Assembly: GCA_944326365.1 (NCBI GenBank)
Contig: CALVDR010000018.1
Span: 1 to 50,522 of the forward strand
DNA: 50,522 bases
Source: an uncultured Bacteroidales bacterium
GTDB lineage: Bacteria; Bacteroidota; Bacteroidia; Bacteroidales; UBA932
Reading direction: 5' to 3'
This document shows positions 38,212-46,995 of this stretch, piece by piece. Made by a program: the position numbers and the translations under genes. The notes under the pieces were generated by a model. That model saw only the letters and a program-made list of their open reading frames with translations. It was not told the DNA's origin and ran no database searches. Position 1 is the first letter of the stretch. Each line of letters opens with the position of its first letter.

Positions 38212-41200
38212 TCATTTAATTATATCAGGATCCCTTTTAATGCCTGTACGCAGATCTTTCCTGAATTGTGACGGAGATTTTCCGTACTGTTTCTTGAACA
38301 GTGATGAAAAATGCGCCTGGTTAGTCATCCCTATCCTGTCCATTATTTCCAATATGGGCATATCCGTTTCCTCAAGCATTTTCACCGCGATGTGAAGCCT
38401 TATTGTCTGGACGTATTTTGATGGAGACATGTTGGCGGCAGACTGGACTTTCCTGTACAGGCTTGCCCTGCTCATCCCTATTTTGTCGCAGAAGGAAGAT
38501 ATGTCGAAGTCCGGGTCCGAAATGTTTTCCCGGACGGTTTCATTCAGTTTCTGCAGGAACCTGTCTTCACCTGATGACAGTTCCACTCCGATGCTTTCAA
38601 GCGACAATTCATGACCGTACAGCTTTTTCAGATTTTCCCTTGAGGAGATTATGTTGCGGATCTTCATGATGAGCATGTTCATGCTGAACGGTTTGGTTAT
38701 ATAGTCTTCAGCCCCGAGTTCCAGTCCCTCCTTCATTTGAAGGACAAGCGACCGGGCGGTAAGCAGGATTATGGGGATATGGCTGGTCCTGTTGTCTGAT
38801 TTCAGTGCGCGGCTCATCTGGAGGCCGTCCATGACAGGCATCATTATATCGCTGAGAATCAATGCGGGGACTTCAGATATGGCGATATGCAATCCCTCGC
38901 TGCCATTTGACGCTTCTATGACCTTGTAATATTTCCTCAGTCTCGTACTGACGTATTTCCTCAGTTCGAAGTTGTCTTCCACGATCAGTATGACCGGTTT
39001 CCCGGAACTCCCCTGATTCATGGCATCTTCCTCTATGGCAATCTCCTGCGTGTCGAATTTGTCGGCCTGAAGATAACTGGCCATATCTTCGCTGCTGTGA
39101 TAATCCCTTACTATCTCTTCCTCGGAGAAATGAGAATTGCCTGCCGGCAATATTATAATGAACCGGATTCCGCCTTCCGGAATATTTTCCGCGAAAATCT
39201 CTCCGTGATGGCTTTCTACGATGCCTTTTGCCAAAGCCAGTCCCAGACCTGTTCCTCCGGCTTTCCCTGAAGATGACTGGTAGAAAGGGGTGAAGATTCT
39301 TTCAAGTTCTGCATCTTCCAGCCCCGGCCCGTTGTTTTCTATGGATATTCTGATGTATTCTTCCGCACCGTCATAAAGTGATGTCCGTTTGTGTTCCATG
39401 GCGCATATGCTGTCTTGCGGAAGCATGTCAAGTTTCATGACTACACGCCCTTTGTCGGGAACGTATTTGAATGCATTGGACAGGATATTCATCAGCACCC
39501 GTTCAAGGAGAGATCTGTCATACCATATATCTGAAGATATGCTGCCCGAATCTATTCTCAGGTCTACATGCCGTTTTTCGGCGAGGATGGAGAACGCTAC
39601 GACCATTTCACGGGCAAATCCGCTGATATCTCCCTGTGAAATATGCAGTTTCAGTTTTCCGGATTCCTGTTTCCTGAATGTCATCAATTGGTTGACGAGC
39701 AGCAGAAGCCGGTTCACATTGTCATAAATGAGGCGGAAAGCGCTGAGATTCATTCTGGCAGGATCGTTGGACATGACCACTTCCTCTACAGGAGCCTGGA
39801 TGAGTGTCAGCGGAGTACGGAATTCGTGCGAAAAATTCGTGAACAGTTCCATTTTCGCATCCCAGAACTTCTGCTCCTGCTCTTTCTGGAATGCCTGCTG
39901 CCGGAGTTTCTGCCTGGCCACATAGTATGAAAAAAGAATATAGGCTACTACAGACAGGAATATGGTGTAAAATAAGATAGCGTACACCGAGCGGTAGAAC
40001 GGAGGCTTCACTCTTATGGCGAGTGATGCACCTTCCGGATTCCATATATTGTCATTGTTCGAGCCTCTGACTCTGAAAACATATTTCCCGGGAGGAAGTT
40101 TTGCATAAGATATCCTGTTGGATGTCCCGACATAATTCCATCCGTCGTCTATGCCTTCGAGCATGCATGCGTACTGGTTCAGTTCGGGATAAATGAAATT
40201 AAGCGAATTGTACTCTATGGCGATGTTGGCTTCGTCATAAGCTATTTCTATCCCGTCCTTCCCTGCCGGAAAACAATCGGCAGGCCTGCCGTTGATGAAT
40301 ACGTTTTTAATCCGCACCGGCGGAACAGCCGAGTTCTTGTCGAGATTTGACGGATTGAATTTTATGAAGCCGTTGTTCCCTCCCAAATATATGGTATTGT
40401 CTTGAGAAACATAGGCGGAGCCTGCGGAGAATTCCTGGACAGGTATGCCTGATGATCTGCCGTACGTATATTTTATGTTGTACAGGCTGTCAAGTAAGGA
40501 AATGCCGTCTTCAGTGATGACATAGATGTCATCGTTCCTGTCTTCCACAATGGAGCAGATCATTCCGTCTTCGAATCCCGGAGACTTTCTGACACTTCCG
40601 GTACGCGGATCGAATATGGCCAGTCCGTTGTCAAGAGTTCCTGTCAGGATATTGCCGTTATGGTCTTTGACCAACGTGTATACTTTTCTTCCGATGATGT
40701 TCCCTCCTATGTGATGAATGACGGAATCTTTTCTGACTTCGAAAAGACCGTTTTGCCTGGTCCCTACATAAAGCGCATTGCTGTCGGCTATCATGGAGGT
40801 GATCTGCAGCATGGGGACTTCCATATTTGCGGGAAGTGTGATATCTTCTATTTTCCCTCTGTCAAAGTGTTTCAGGGCAGGTGTCCCGAATGTCCCGAGA
40901 AGAATGTTTCCCGACGGGCTTTCGCTTATAGAGTAAATCGCTTTCATCTCCCTTCCGCCGTAATGCCCGGTGTATTTCATTTCTTTGAGATTGAAAGTGT
41001 ACAGGCCCCCGGAATACAGTCCGACGAAAAGCGTGTCGCCTGATACCAGCAGACTCTTTACGTTGTTGGCGTCATAAGTTTCTCCGGCTGGTGCAGGACA
41101 GGGATATACCATAGTGCTGTCAGTGTCGGGATCGAACGAAAGCAGACCTCCGACTTCCGTTCCCATCCATATTCTGCCGTCATATTCCGTTATCGGCCCT

Positions 41201-42288
41201 ATCGGGCCAAGTGCTATGCCGGATTGTTCCGGATCGTAATGACCGAATCTGTCGAGATAAGGATTGGTATGAAATACTCCTCCGGAATATGTTCCTATCC
41301 ACAGTATCCCTTCGTTGTCAATGAAAAGGGACTCCACCGACATGTTCCTTTCCGGAAGATTGCACCCGGGAAAATCCACGGCATTGGAGAGCATGTCCGT
41401 ATCCGGATCGAAAAACCAGAGTCCGTTGTCCATGCCGAGCACCAGACGGCCGTCGCTTAACCCTGCGATGTCTGTAATCCCGTTTCTGGAAGAAAGGGCT
41501 ATAGTTTCCGCGGCATACAGTTTCCGGGCTTTGAGCGTATTCCTGTCGAGCTCCGCAAGACCTGACGGCGAAGCTGCCCATATTCTGTCGTCCTGTCCGA
41601 AAAACAGGGCATTGGTTTCTCCACTGTCTGAAACGGAGGAGAAGGGGTCAAGTCCGGCATAAACCGTTTCTCCCGAACATGTCATGACGGATATTCCGTT
41701 CTTTCCGCATACGAAAATCCGGTTCCCGTTTTCGACGATATCGTCGATCCTTCCGTGAACCCCGGGAACAGGGGCCAGTGTATTACGCGTCCTGTCCAGT
41801 TTCCACAAACCGGAAAACCCGCCGACAAGGACATCTCCGTTGAGTTTGCTGATACATAATGCCCTGACGGTATTCCCGTATCCGCTTTCGTCTGTCTGAT
41901 TCAGATAATACCTTTCGAATGTCCTGCTATTTTTGTCAAATCTGTTGAGGCCGTTCGTGGTGCCTATCCATAAATTCCCGTCGGAATCTTCCCCGATGTT
42001 CTTTATATAATTGTCACTGATGCTCAGACTGTCGTCCTGGTCATACAGAAACCTGTCGAAAACATAGCCGTTGTATCTGTTGAGGCCGTTTCTGGTGCCG
42101 AACCACATGTAGCCTTCGGAGTCCTTGAAAATGGCGAGTACTGACAGCTGGGAAAGCCCGTCTTTTACGGAGAGGTTGTCAAACAGCAATTTGTCATGTC
42201 TCTGTCCGGAAACCTGTATCATACCGAAGGACGGTACGATCAGGAGCAGGAATATGGATATGAGCCGTGGAAAAATCATGGATGACAT
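38212..42288 (-). CDS. Hybrid two-component system regulator (HTCS) of the PUL
   Basis: A 1358-residue one-protein sensor and regulator. Order: signal peptide (1-28); two-propeller sensor of Reg_prop repeats (about 35-650, e.g. GYMWFGTRNGLNRYNGY, GNLWIGTTNGLNRFD, GILWIGTYSGGVF); Y_Y_Y domain (690-762); membrane helix (767-790); HisKA with phospho-acceptor His821 in FSHEFRTPLT; ATPase with NAFKYVP, NNGPGL and GGTGLGLALAKG; receiver with Asp1147 in SDIMMP and TKPF; AraC-type HTH (1255-1350). All key residues are intact. Such proteins bind a specific oligosaccharide in the periplasm and switch on the adjacent PUL. It is transcribed in the same direction as most PUL genes and diverges from tatA. 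Confidence 0.95.
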   Translation of the reverse strand: MSSMIFPRLISIFLLLIVPSFGMIQVSGQRHDKLLFDNLSVKDGLSQLSVLAIFKDSEGYMWFGTRNGLNRYNGYVFDRFLYDQDDSLSISDNYIKNIGEDSDGNLWIGTTNGLNRFDKNSRTFERYYLNQTDESGYGNTVRALCISKLNGDVLVGGFSGLWKLDRTRNTLAPVPGVHGRIDDIVENGNRIFVCGKNGISVMTCSGETVYAGLDPFSSVSDSGETNALFFGQDDRIWAASPSGLAELDRNTLKARKLYAAETIALSSRNGITDIAGLSDGRLVLGMDNGLWFFDPDTDMLSNAVDFPGCNLPERNMSVESLFIDNEGILWIGTYSGGVFHTNPYLDRFGHYDPEQSGIALGPIGPITEYDGRIWMGTEVGGLLSFDPDTDSTMVYPCPAPAGETYDANNVKSLLVSGDTLFVGLYSGGLYTFNLKEMKYTGHYGGREMKAIYSISESPSGNILLGTFGTPALKHFDRGKIEDITLPANMEVPMLQITSMIADSNALYVGTRQNGLFEVRKDSVIHHIGGNIIGRKVYTLVKDHNGNILTGTLDNGLAIFDPRTGSVRKSPGFEDGMICSIVEDRNDDIYVITEDGISLLDSLYNIKYTYGRSSGIPVQEFSAGSAYVSQDNTIYLGGNNGFIKFNPSNLDKNSAVPPVRIKNVFINGRPADCFPAGKDGIEIAYDEANIAIEYNSLNFIYPELNQYACMLEGIDDGWNYVGTSNRISYAKLPPGKYVFRVRGSNNDNIWNPEGASLAIRVKPPFYRSVYAILFYTIFLSVVAYILFSYYVARQKLRQQAFQKEQEQKFWDAKMELFTNFSHEFRTPLTLIQAPVEEVVMSNDPARMNLSAFRLIYDNVNRLLLLVNQLMTFRKQESGKLKLHISQGDISGFAREMVVAFSILAEKRHVDLRIDSGSISSDIWYDRSLLERVLMNILSNAFKYVPDKGRVVMKLDMLPQDSICAMEHKRTSLYDGAEEYIRISIENNGPGLEDAELERIFTPFYQSSSGKAGGTGLGLALAKGIVESHHGEIFAENIPEGGIRFIIILPAGNSHFSEEEIVRDYHSSEDMASYLQADKFDTQEIAIEEDAMNQGSSGKPVILIVEDNFELRKYVSTRLRKYYKVIEASNGSEGLHIAISEVPALILSDIMMPVMDGLQMSRALKSDNRTSHIPIILLTARSLVLQMKEGLELGAEDYITKPFSMNMLIMKIRNIISSRENLKKLYGHELSLESIGVELSSGEDRFLQKLNETVRENISDPDFDISSFCDKIGMSRASLYRKVQSAANMSPSKYVQTIRLHIAVKMLEETDMPILEIMDRIGMTNQAHFSSLFKKQYGKSPSQFRKDLRTGIKRDPDIIK

Positions 42289-42338
42289 GAAATTTCCGCT
42301 ATATTACCCATAATCGGCAAATTTTGCAAGCAAGGCGG

Positions 42339-42368
42339 TTGGGCGACATGTTTTTTGTATTAACTTTG
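42339..42368 (+). promoter_or_regulatory. Bacteroidota-type promoter for tatAC
   Basis: A TTG at 42339-42341, a 19-base spacer and TAACTTTG at 42361-42368 match the sigma-ABfr TTG/TAnnTTTG promoter at ideal spacing, 26 bases before the tatA ATG. Confidence 0.65.
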
Positions 42369-42394
42369 AAACCTGAAACAAACTTGAAGATACG

Positions 42395-42661
42395 ATGGAG
42401 AAAGTTCTTTTTTTGGGAAATATAGGGGTGTGGGAGATAGTCCTGATCGCCCTGGTGGTGCTGCTGTTCTTCGGAGGCAGGAAGATTCCCGAGCTGATGA
42501 AAGGTCTCGGAAAAGGCGTGAAGAGTTTCAAGGAGGGGATGAACGAGGTGGAGAAGGAATTGAATTCCCCGGTATCCGGGACGAATCCTGGTCCTGATAC
42601 GAAACCGATGCAGAAAACGGATACTGAGTCCGGAAAAACTTCTGAAACAGCCGGAAAATAG
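42395..42661 (+). CDS. tatA: Sec-independent translocase TatA/E component
   Basis: Pore-forming part of the twin-arginine system, which moves folded proteins across the inner membrane. The 88-residue product has a short membrane helix (about residues 10-27), the [20 protein letters not shown] hinge and amphipathic helix, and a charged tail. tatC follows after 8 bases. No tatB is present, as is usual in this phylum, where TatA serves both roles. Confidence 0.95.
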   Translation: MEKVLFLGNIGVWEIVLIALVVLLFFGGRKIPELMKGLGKGVKSFKEGMNEVEKELNSPVSGTNPGPDTKPMQKTDTESGKTSETAGK

Positions 42662-42669
42662 AATCCCTG

Positions 42670-43500
42670 ATGTCTGAAAAGGGGACAGATATTCCCAGGG
42701 ATACTTCTGGCGGGGAAGCGCAGATGTCATTCTGGGATCACCTTGAAGTGCTCAGGTGGGCATTGATCAGGATTGCTGCAGTTCTGATCATTCTTGTCGT
42801 GGTTTCCTTTATGGCCATGCCGCATATTTTCGATACATTGATTTTAGGTCCGGCTTCGTCGGACTTCTTTGTTTACAAATGGTTTGCGTCTGTCGGCAGA
42901 CTCATTCCGTTTTTTCCCGACTTTTCGGATGACGGTTTCCATGTGGACATCATCAACATCAATGTCGCTTCCCAGTTCATGACGCATATATCCACTTCTT
43001 TCTGGCTCTCTCTGGTGCTGCTGTTCCCATATATCGTCTATGAACTCTGGAAATTCGTCAGTCCTGCTCTGTACCGCTCTGAAAAGAGCGCAGTGGGCCG
43101 TGCCTTTTTTGCCGGTACATTCATGTTCTATCTCGGGTGTGCAGTAGGATATTGCCTTATTTTCCCTTTCACTTTCCGTTTCCTCGCAGAGTATCAGGTC
43201 AGCCAGACCATTGTGAACCAGATATCCCTGAATTCATACATGAACAATTTCCTCGGCATGGTCTTCATCATGGGCGTGGTCTTCGAACTGCCTTTGCTGG
43301 CCTGGCTGCTTTCGCGTCTCGGCATCCTTCACAGGGAATTCCTTCAGCAATACAGGCGTCATGCCGTGGTCGTCCTGCTCATTCTCGCCGCCGTCATCAC
43401 TCCTACCGGGGATCCGTTCTCGCTGATGCTGGTTTTCGTGCCGTTGTATCTTCTGTATGAGTTTTCGGTCCGCCTCGTCCGTCCCGAAGCTGCGGCATAG
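42670..43500 (+). CDS. tatC: Sec-independent translocase TatC
   Basis: Receptor for twin-arginine signals, 276 residues with six expected membrane segments. Family motifs are SFWDHLEVLRWALIR at the N-terminus, the first periplasmic loop before ISTSFWLSLVLLFPYIVYELWKF, and PALYRSEKSAVGRAFFAG with the conserved cytoplasmic Glu region; VITPTGDPFSLMLVFVPLYLLYE is the end segment in parts. It forms an operon with tatA. The gene converges with the decarboxylase-like gene of the acquired locus. Confidence 0.95.
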   Translation: MSEKGTDIPRDTSGGEAQMSFWDHLEVLRWALIRIAAVLIILVVVSFMAMPHIFDTLILGPASSDFFVYKWFASVGRLIPFFPDFSDDGFHVDIININVASQFMTHISTSFWLSLVLLFPYIVYELWKFVSPALYRSEKSAVGRAFFAGTFMFYLGCAVGYCLIFPFTFRFLAEYQVSQTIVNQISLNSYMNNFLGMVFIMGVVFELPLLAWLLSRLGILHREFLQQYRRHAVVVLLILAAVITPTGDPFSLMLVFVPLYLLYEFSVRLVRPEAAA

Positions 43501-43555
43501 AGGGCTGGAATCCAATGAGGACCTGCATTTGTATTCTTGCGGTAAATGTTGCTGA

Positions 43556-44374
43556 TCATTCCTCTTTGATGATTCGCAATGCCTTGATAGCGGCGGGGAA
43601 GCCGATGTAGGGCAGGCATTGGATGACGGCTGCAGTCAGCGTTTCGGGCGAGTTGCCCGCGTTGATGTTGCCGTGATAATGCGAATGGAGCTGGCTCTCG
43701 GCTTCCAACGCGGTCAGTACGCAGTATCCCAATAACTCGCGTGTCTGCAAGTCGAGTGCGCCGCGGCTGTAGATATCGCCGAAGAAATAGTCCGTGAGGA
43801 ACCGCTCTACGTCCTTGCCCATATCGCCGGGCACACCTTCCATCACCGAGGCGATGCCGCCGGGATAGAGCTTGTCCTGAATGGCTTTGCCCGTCTCATG
43901 GCGTGTTTCTTCCGTCACCGTGCCTTGCTTTTCCAACGGCAGGCTGATGCCCCGTTCCTTGAACACCTCATTCACCGTAGCCACGGCATTCAGCATCTTT
44001 GGGAAGCCGATGAACGGAGCGGTGAGGTACATCACCTCACGCAGTTCCTCCGGGGTAACACCCACATTGAGAGCCGCCCCGGCATGGGCTTTCAGTTGCG
44101 GGAGCGTCTGCATCGTGGCGAGGGTGATGCAGGTAATCATCTCTCGTTGCTTGATAGTAAGGTCGCCCGTCTGGAATACCTCGCCGAAGATGAACTTCTG
44201 AAGGATGTCCATCATTTCCGGGTCAGTGCCCTGTCCGGTCAGGGCTTCACCGCCGAACAGGATGTGATAATTTTGCTTGCATACTTCGATTCTATCCATA
44301 TTGTCTTTTGTTTGTGCCGTCGCGGACAGGCTTCCTGCCAGTGCGAGGGCTATTATACCTAAAATCTTCTTCAT
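43556..44374 (-). CDS. Double carboxymuconolactone decarboxylase-like (AhpD-fold) exported protein
   Basis: A 272-residue protein with signal peptide (1-20, ending SATAQ) and two CMD domains (about 50-130 and 180-265). Each has the helical core: KQREMITCITLATMQTLPQLKAH and QTRELLGYCVLTALEAESQLHSH. Neither carries the CxxC pair of AhpD, so a peroxidase role is not expected. Such proteins recur next to cupins, flavodoxins and AraC regulators in Bacteroidales, as here. Codon use is richer in CGC/GCC than in the PUL, matching the rest of this locus. Activity is unknown. Confidence 0.85.
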   Translation of the reverse strand: MKKILGIIALALAGSLSATAQTKDNMDRIEVCKQNYHILFGGEALTGQGTDPEMMDILQKFIFGEVFQTGDLTIKQREMITCITLATMQTLPQLKAHAGAALNVGVTPEELREVMYLTAPFIGFPKMLNAVATVNEVFKERGISLPLEKQGTVTEETRHETGKAIQDKLYPGGIASVMEGVPGDMGKDVERFLTDYFFGDIYSRGALDLQTRELLGYCVLTALEAESQLHSHYHGNINAGNSPETLTAAVIQCLPYIGFPAAIKALRIIKEE

Positions 44375-44411
44375 TGTTATTTTTACTTGACAAGTGTTCC
44401 GGGAAATTCGG

Positions 44412-44444
44412 CAGATCCCTTGACTACGCTCGGGATGACATCTG
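44412..44444. repeat. Intergenic hairpin of the GTCATCCCGAGCG type
   Basis: The minus strand holds GTCATCCCGAGCGTAGTCAA followed by GGGATCTG, a short palindromic motif that I know as a frequent intergenic repeat in many bacterial genomes. Outer CAGAT/ATCTG and inner ATCCC/GGGAT pairs make a hairpin. It forms the last codons and TAG stop of the small gene at 44424-44615, so it may have replaced that gene's natural end. Confidence 0.55.
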
Positions 44445-44615
44445 TCCGGAGAGACCTTTCAGTATCTCCACTTCGTTAGGTTCCAAAGGGATGGAAGTCT
44501 CCCCGTAAAGGAAATAGCGCAAGAGCTGTTGCGGTGTGACGTGGTGGCGGTCTGCGATAAAGCACACCGCCTCGTCCGCGCATAATTCTTCGGGTAATTC
44601 TGTTTTCTGTTTCAT
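44424..44615 (-). CDS. Small uncharacterised protein
   Basis: A 63-residue acidic protein, MKQKTELPEELCADEAVC at the start, with HHVTPQQLLRYFLYGE in the middle, which looks like a short helical bundle or HTH-like fold. I do not recognise the family. It lies between the CMD-like gene and the divergent AraC gene and is probably part of that locus. Its last residues (MSSRA) are encoded by an intergenic repeat, so the C-terminus may not be original. The ATG at 44615 is preferred to an upstream start in the divergent promoter region. Confidence 0.6.
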   Translation of the reverse strand: MKQKTELPEELCADEAVCFIADRHHVTPQQLLRYFLYGETSIPLEPNEVEILKGLSGQMSSRA

Positions 44616-44744
44616 TGTATTCTCGTTTTTATCTGATGCAAAATTACACCGGAACAAGGAGGAACATTGTAACTATAAGTGGGGGAAGCGTACCATTTTT
44701 ACTGAAATTGCGTGTCTGCGTAAATCATTGTCAGTGAAATGCTT

Positions 44745-44752
44745 TATCTTTG
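44745..44752 (+). promoter_or_regulatory. Candidate -7 promoter element for the AraC gene
   Basis: TATCTTTG matches TAnnTTTG, 22 bases before the AraC ATG in the divergent gap. A TTG lies only 14 bases upstream, shorter than ideal. Confidence 0.45.
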
Positions 44753-44774
44753 TATCGGGTTAACAGGAAACAAA

Positions 44775-45674
44775 ATGAGCAAGATATTGAAAGTACGAAA
44801 TGTCAACGATTACGGCCGCTACCTCGGATGCGCCGAACAGCACCCGCTGGTCTGTGTCATTGACTATGCCGAAGTGTCGCCCGTGCGCCACAGCCTGAAC
44901 GACTACGGCGTGTACGGCATCTTTTTCCACGATGAGGCAGAGATAGACCTGGCATACGGCTGTGGCAAGTATGATTACAAGAAAGGTACGGTTATCTGCG
45001 TAGCTCCCGGACAAGTGGGCGGCAAGGAGGACGACGGCGAAGAGGTGATGCTGACGGGATGGGCGCTGCTTTTCCACCCTGACCTGTTACATGGCTTCCC
45101 GCTCGAAAAACGCATCAAAGAATACTCCTTTTTTGATTATCGCATCAACGAAGCCCTGCACATGACCGATGATGAGCACGACATCCTGGCCTCACTGATG
45201 CGCCGGATGCGGGAGGAACTCGCAGGGAAACCTGACGAGCTTCAGAACGCCATCCTCGTGGGCTATATCGAACTGACGCTCAACTTCTGCCAGCGGTTCT
45301 ACAACCGCCAGTTCGTTACCCGAAAGATAGAGAACTCCGACATCCTCGTCCGCTTCGACCGTCTGCTGCGCGACTATTTCGAGGACAAACTCCAAATGAC
45401 CCTCGGCCTGCCCACCGTGCAGTATTGCGCCGACAAACTGTGCATGTCCGCCAACTATTTCGGCGATGTCATCAAAAAGACGACCGGCGACACGGCGAGC
45501 GGTCACATCCGCCAATTCGTCATCCAGCTTGCCAAGAACGGCCTTGCGGCAGGGGAAACCGTCTCCCAAGTGTCCGACCGCCTCGGCTTCGAATATCCCC
45601 AGCACTTCAGCCGGATGTTCAAGAAACAGGAGGGGGTTACGCCGTCAGAGTATGTCGGAAAGATGCGATTGTGA
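44775..45674 (+). CDS. AraC-family transcriptional regulator
   Basis: A 299-residue regulator with an N-terminal cupin-like sensor part (about 20-190) and a C-terminal double HTH (about 205-298): LPTVQYCADKLCMSANYFGDVIKK and VSQVSDRLGFEYPQHFSRMFKK, then EGVTPSEYV. The ATG at 44775 (MSKILKVRNV) follows GGAAACAAA and lies downstream of the promoter-like site; an in-frame ATG at 44739 precedes that site and is unlikely. It sits among the redox genes it probably controls. The inducer is unknown; electrophiles or quinones would fit the neighbours but this is inference. Confidence 0.9.
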   Translation: MSKILKVRNVNDYGRYLGCAEQHPLVCVIDYAEVSPVRHSLNDYGVYGIFFHDEAEIDLAYGCGKYDYKKGTVICVAPGQVGGKEDDGEEVMLTGWALLFHPDLLHGFPLEKRIKEYSFFDYRINEALHMTDDEHDILASLMRRMREELAGKPDELQNAILVGYIELTLNFCQRFYNRQFVTRKIENSDILVRFDRLLRDYFEDKLQMTLGLPTVQYCADKLCMSANYFGDVIKKTTGDTASGHIRQFVIQLAKNGLAAGETVSQVSDRLGFEYPQHFSRMFKKQEGVTPSEYVGKMRL

Positions 45675-45684
45675 TGTCTTGGGT

Positions 45685-45877
45685 CATCTTTCATCGGTAG
45701 CGTTTCCCTCAAACAGCCGCTCCACATCCCATTTGGGCAACGGGAAGGTCTCTTCCAGTTCCGCTCCGTGCGCTTTCAGCACTTCCATGTATTCGGGGAG
45801 GATGATGTGGGTGTGGACATCGACCGTCTGTCCGCTAAGGGAAACGGAACTGAGAGACATTCCTATAAACAGTAAAG
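45685..45877 (-). pseudogene. Amidohydrolase (TIM-barrel, ACMSD-like) N-terminal remnant
   Basis: Reading leftward from the repeat boundary, the frame gives the end of a signal peptide (LLFIGMSLSSVSLSGQ), then TVDVHTHIILPEYMEVL, with the metal-binding HxH, and stops after about 64 residues where family members have 300 or more. The upstream end is cut within the signal peptide exactly at the start of the repeat element at 45878, and the rest of the gene is missing downstream, 10 bases before the AraC stop. So it is broken on both sides. Confidence 0.7.
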
Positions 45878-46174
45878 TAACGTGAGTTCGATGAAAAGAA
45901 CGCAGTGAATTTCAGAGAACTACCTCTTTTAGAGGATTCGTGGAACGAATCCGTAGGCAAGTCCTCCCATACGAGAGGCCTAAGAAAATCCCCCTAATAG
46001 GGGGTGCAGGGGGTTAAGACAGGGCCAGTCTTTCGAAGAAAGACGTAATTGGGTGACTAAGTCACCCAATTTAGGAGGGGTGACACGTAAAAGGAAGGAG
46101 ATTTCGAAGAAATCGTAACATCAGTTCGACGAAGTCTCTGGTACTAAGTAAAATAATTCGTCGAACTGACGTTA
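45878..46174. repeat. Hairpin-rich repeat element, full copy B (297 bp)
   Basis: The ends are 18-bp inverted repeats: TAACGTGAGTTCGATGAA at 45878-45895 and TTCGTCGAACTGACGTTA at 46157-46174 (16 of 18 match after reversal). Inside are hairpins at 45923-45935, 45934-45952, 45990-46004 (CCCCCTA-A-TAGGGGG), 46028-46044, 46048-46070 (10-bp stem), 46100-46114, and the terminal palindrome 46116-46174. No coding frame was found. It is nearly identical to 49875-50170 and lies in the same orientation. A MITE or REP-like element moved in trans is the best guess; a structured RNA is the alternative. Confidence 0.85.
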
Positions 46175-46186
46175 AAGTATGCAATT

Positions 46187-46699
46187 TCATTTCCCCAACC
46201 GGTTATATTCTTCATCGGTCACAGGCTCCAGCCATTCGTTGGACGTGTTTTCTCCGGGCACCTCAAAGGCGAGATGCGCGAACCAGCTGTCCGCCGCCGC
46301 TCCGTGCCAGTGCTTCACATTCGCCGGGATGTGGATGACATCGCCCGGAAGCATCTGTACGGCAGGTTTGCCTTCCTCCTGATACCAGCCCTTGCCGGCT
46401 ACGCAGACCAGCATCTGCCCGCCTCCTTTAGTCGCACGGTGAATGTGCCAGTTGTTGCGGCATCCCGGCTCGAAAGTGACATTGCTGAACGGTATCTGTT
46501 CCTTGGATATCGGAGCCAGATAGCTGTTGCCGATGAAATACTTGGCGTAAGCGGTGTTCGGCTCGCCGATGGGGAATATCATTTCCTGCTGGAAAGCGGC
46601 CTTTCCGTCCGCTACGGTTTCTGTAATTTTTTCCTGTGCCATAATTCCTTGAATATTAGTCATTGTTATTACTAATAATATAAGTAGTATTTTTTTCAT
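46187..46699 (-). CDS. Exported cupin-domain protein
   Basis: A 170-residue protein with signal peptide (about 1-21, ending IMAQ) and one cupin barrel (about 55-150). The first motif NNWHIHRATKGGGQ gives the HxH pair; the second, PGDVIHIPANVKHWHG, gives the later His. The likely metal site is intact. Cupins of this kind are frequently next to or fused with CMD domains, and a CMD-like gene lies 2 kb away. Reaction unknown. It starts inside the end of the disrupted monooxygenase frame and ends 13 bases before repeat copy B. Confidence 0.87.
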   Translation of the reverse strand: MKKILLILLVITMTNIQGIMAQEKITETVADGKAAFQQEMIFPIGEPNTAYAKYFIGNSYLAPISKEQIPFSNVTFEPGCRNNWHIHRATKGGGQMLVCVAGKGWYQEEGKPAVQMLPGDVIHIPANVKHWHGAAADSWFAHLAFEVPGENTSNEWLEPVTDEEYNRLGK

Positions 46700-46995
46700 G
46701 TGTCGAGTATTTTATAAAGTTGTTGATCCGGTTGGCAGGGTTGAGCGGTGTCTGGTCAGTCAGTTCCAATGACTTGACCATGTGCAGCGTCCCCTGTTTG
46801 TATTTTCGGAAATGTGCGGAAACGATGTGTTTGTCGTAAGCCGATTTTCGACAGGCGCACGATGCCGTCGGCAGCCATTTCTTCCTTTGCACACATGCCC
46901 GGTTGCCGGGACGGATGTGTTTCCCTCTCCGTCCCGCCGCACGATAGCAGTCCGAACAGGAGCAATGCGGCTAATAAATTCCGTGTCATATTCAT
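46656..46995 (-). pseudogene. ABM-type (putative quinol) monooxygenase lipoprotein with internal deletion
   Basis: The 5' part reads as a lipoprotein, MTRNLLAALLLFGLLSCGG, then DGIVRLSKI, the first strand of an antibiotic-biosynthesis-monooxygenase domain. The frame then fails. In another frame, directly after, comes SAYDKHIVSAHFRKYKQGT and LHMVKSLELTDQTPLNPANR, the end of the same domain. About 50 residues between the two parts are missing, with a frameshift at the junction near 46849-46854. The start ATG overlaps the flavodoxin stop (ATGA). The last part runs on into the cupin start instead of stopping after NNFIKY. Confidence 0.72.
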
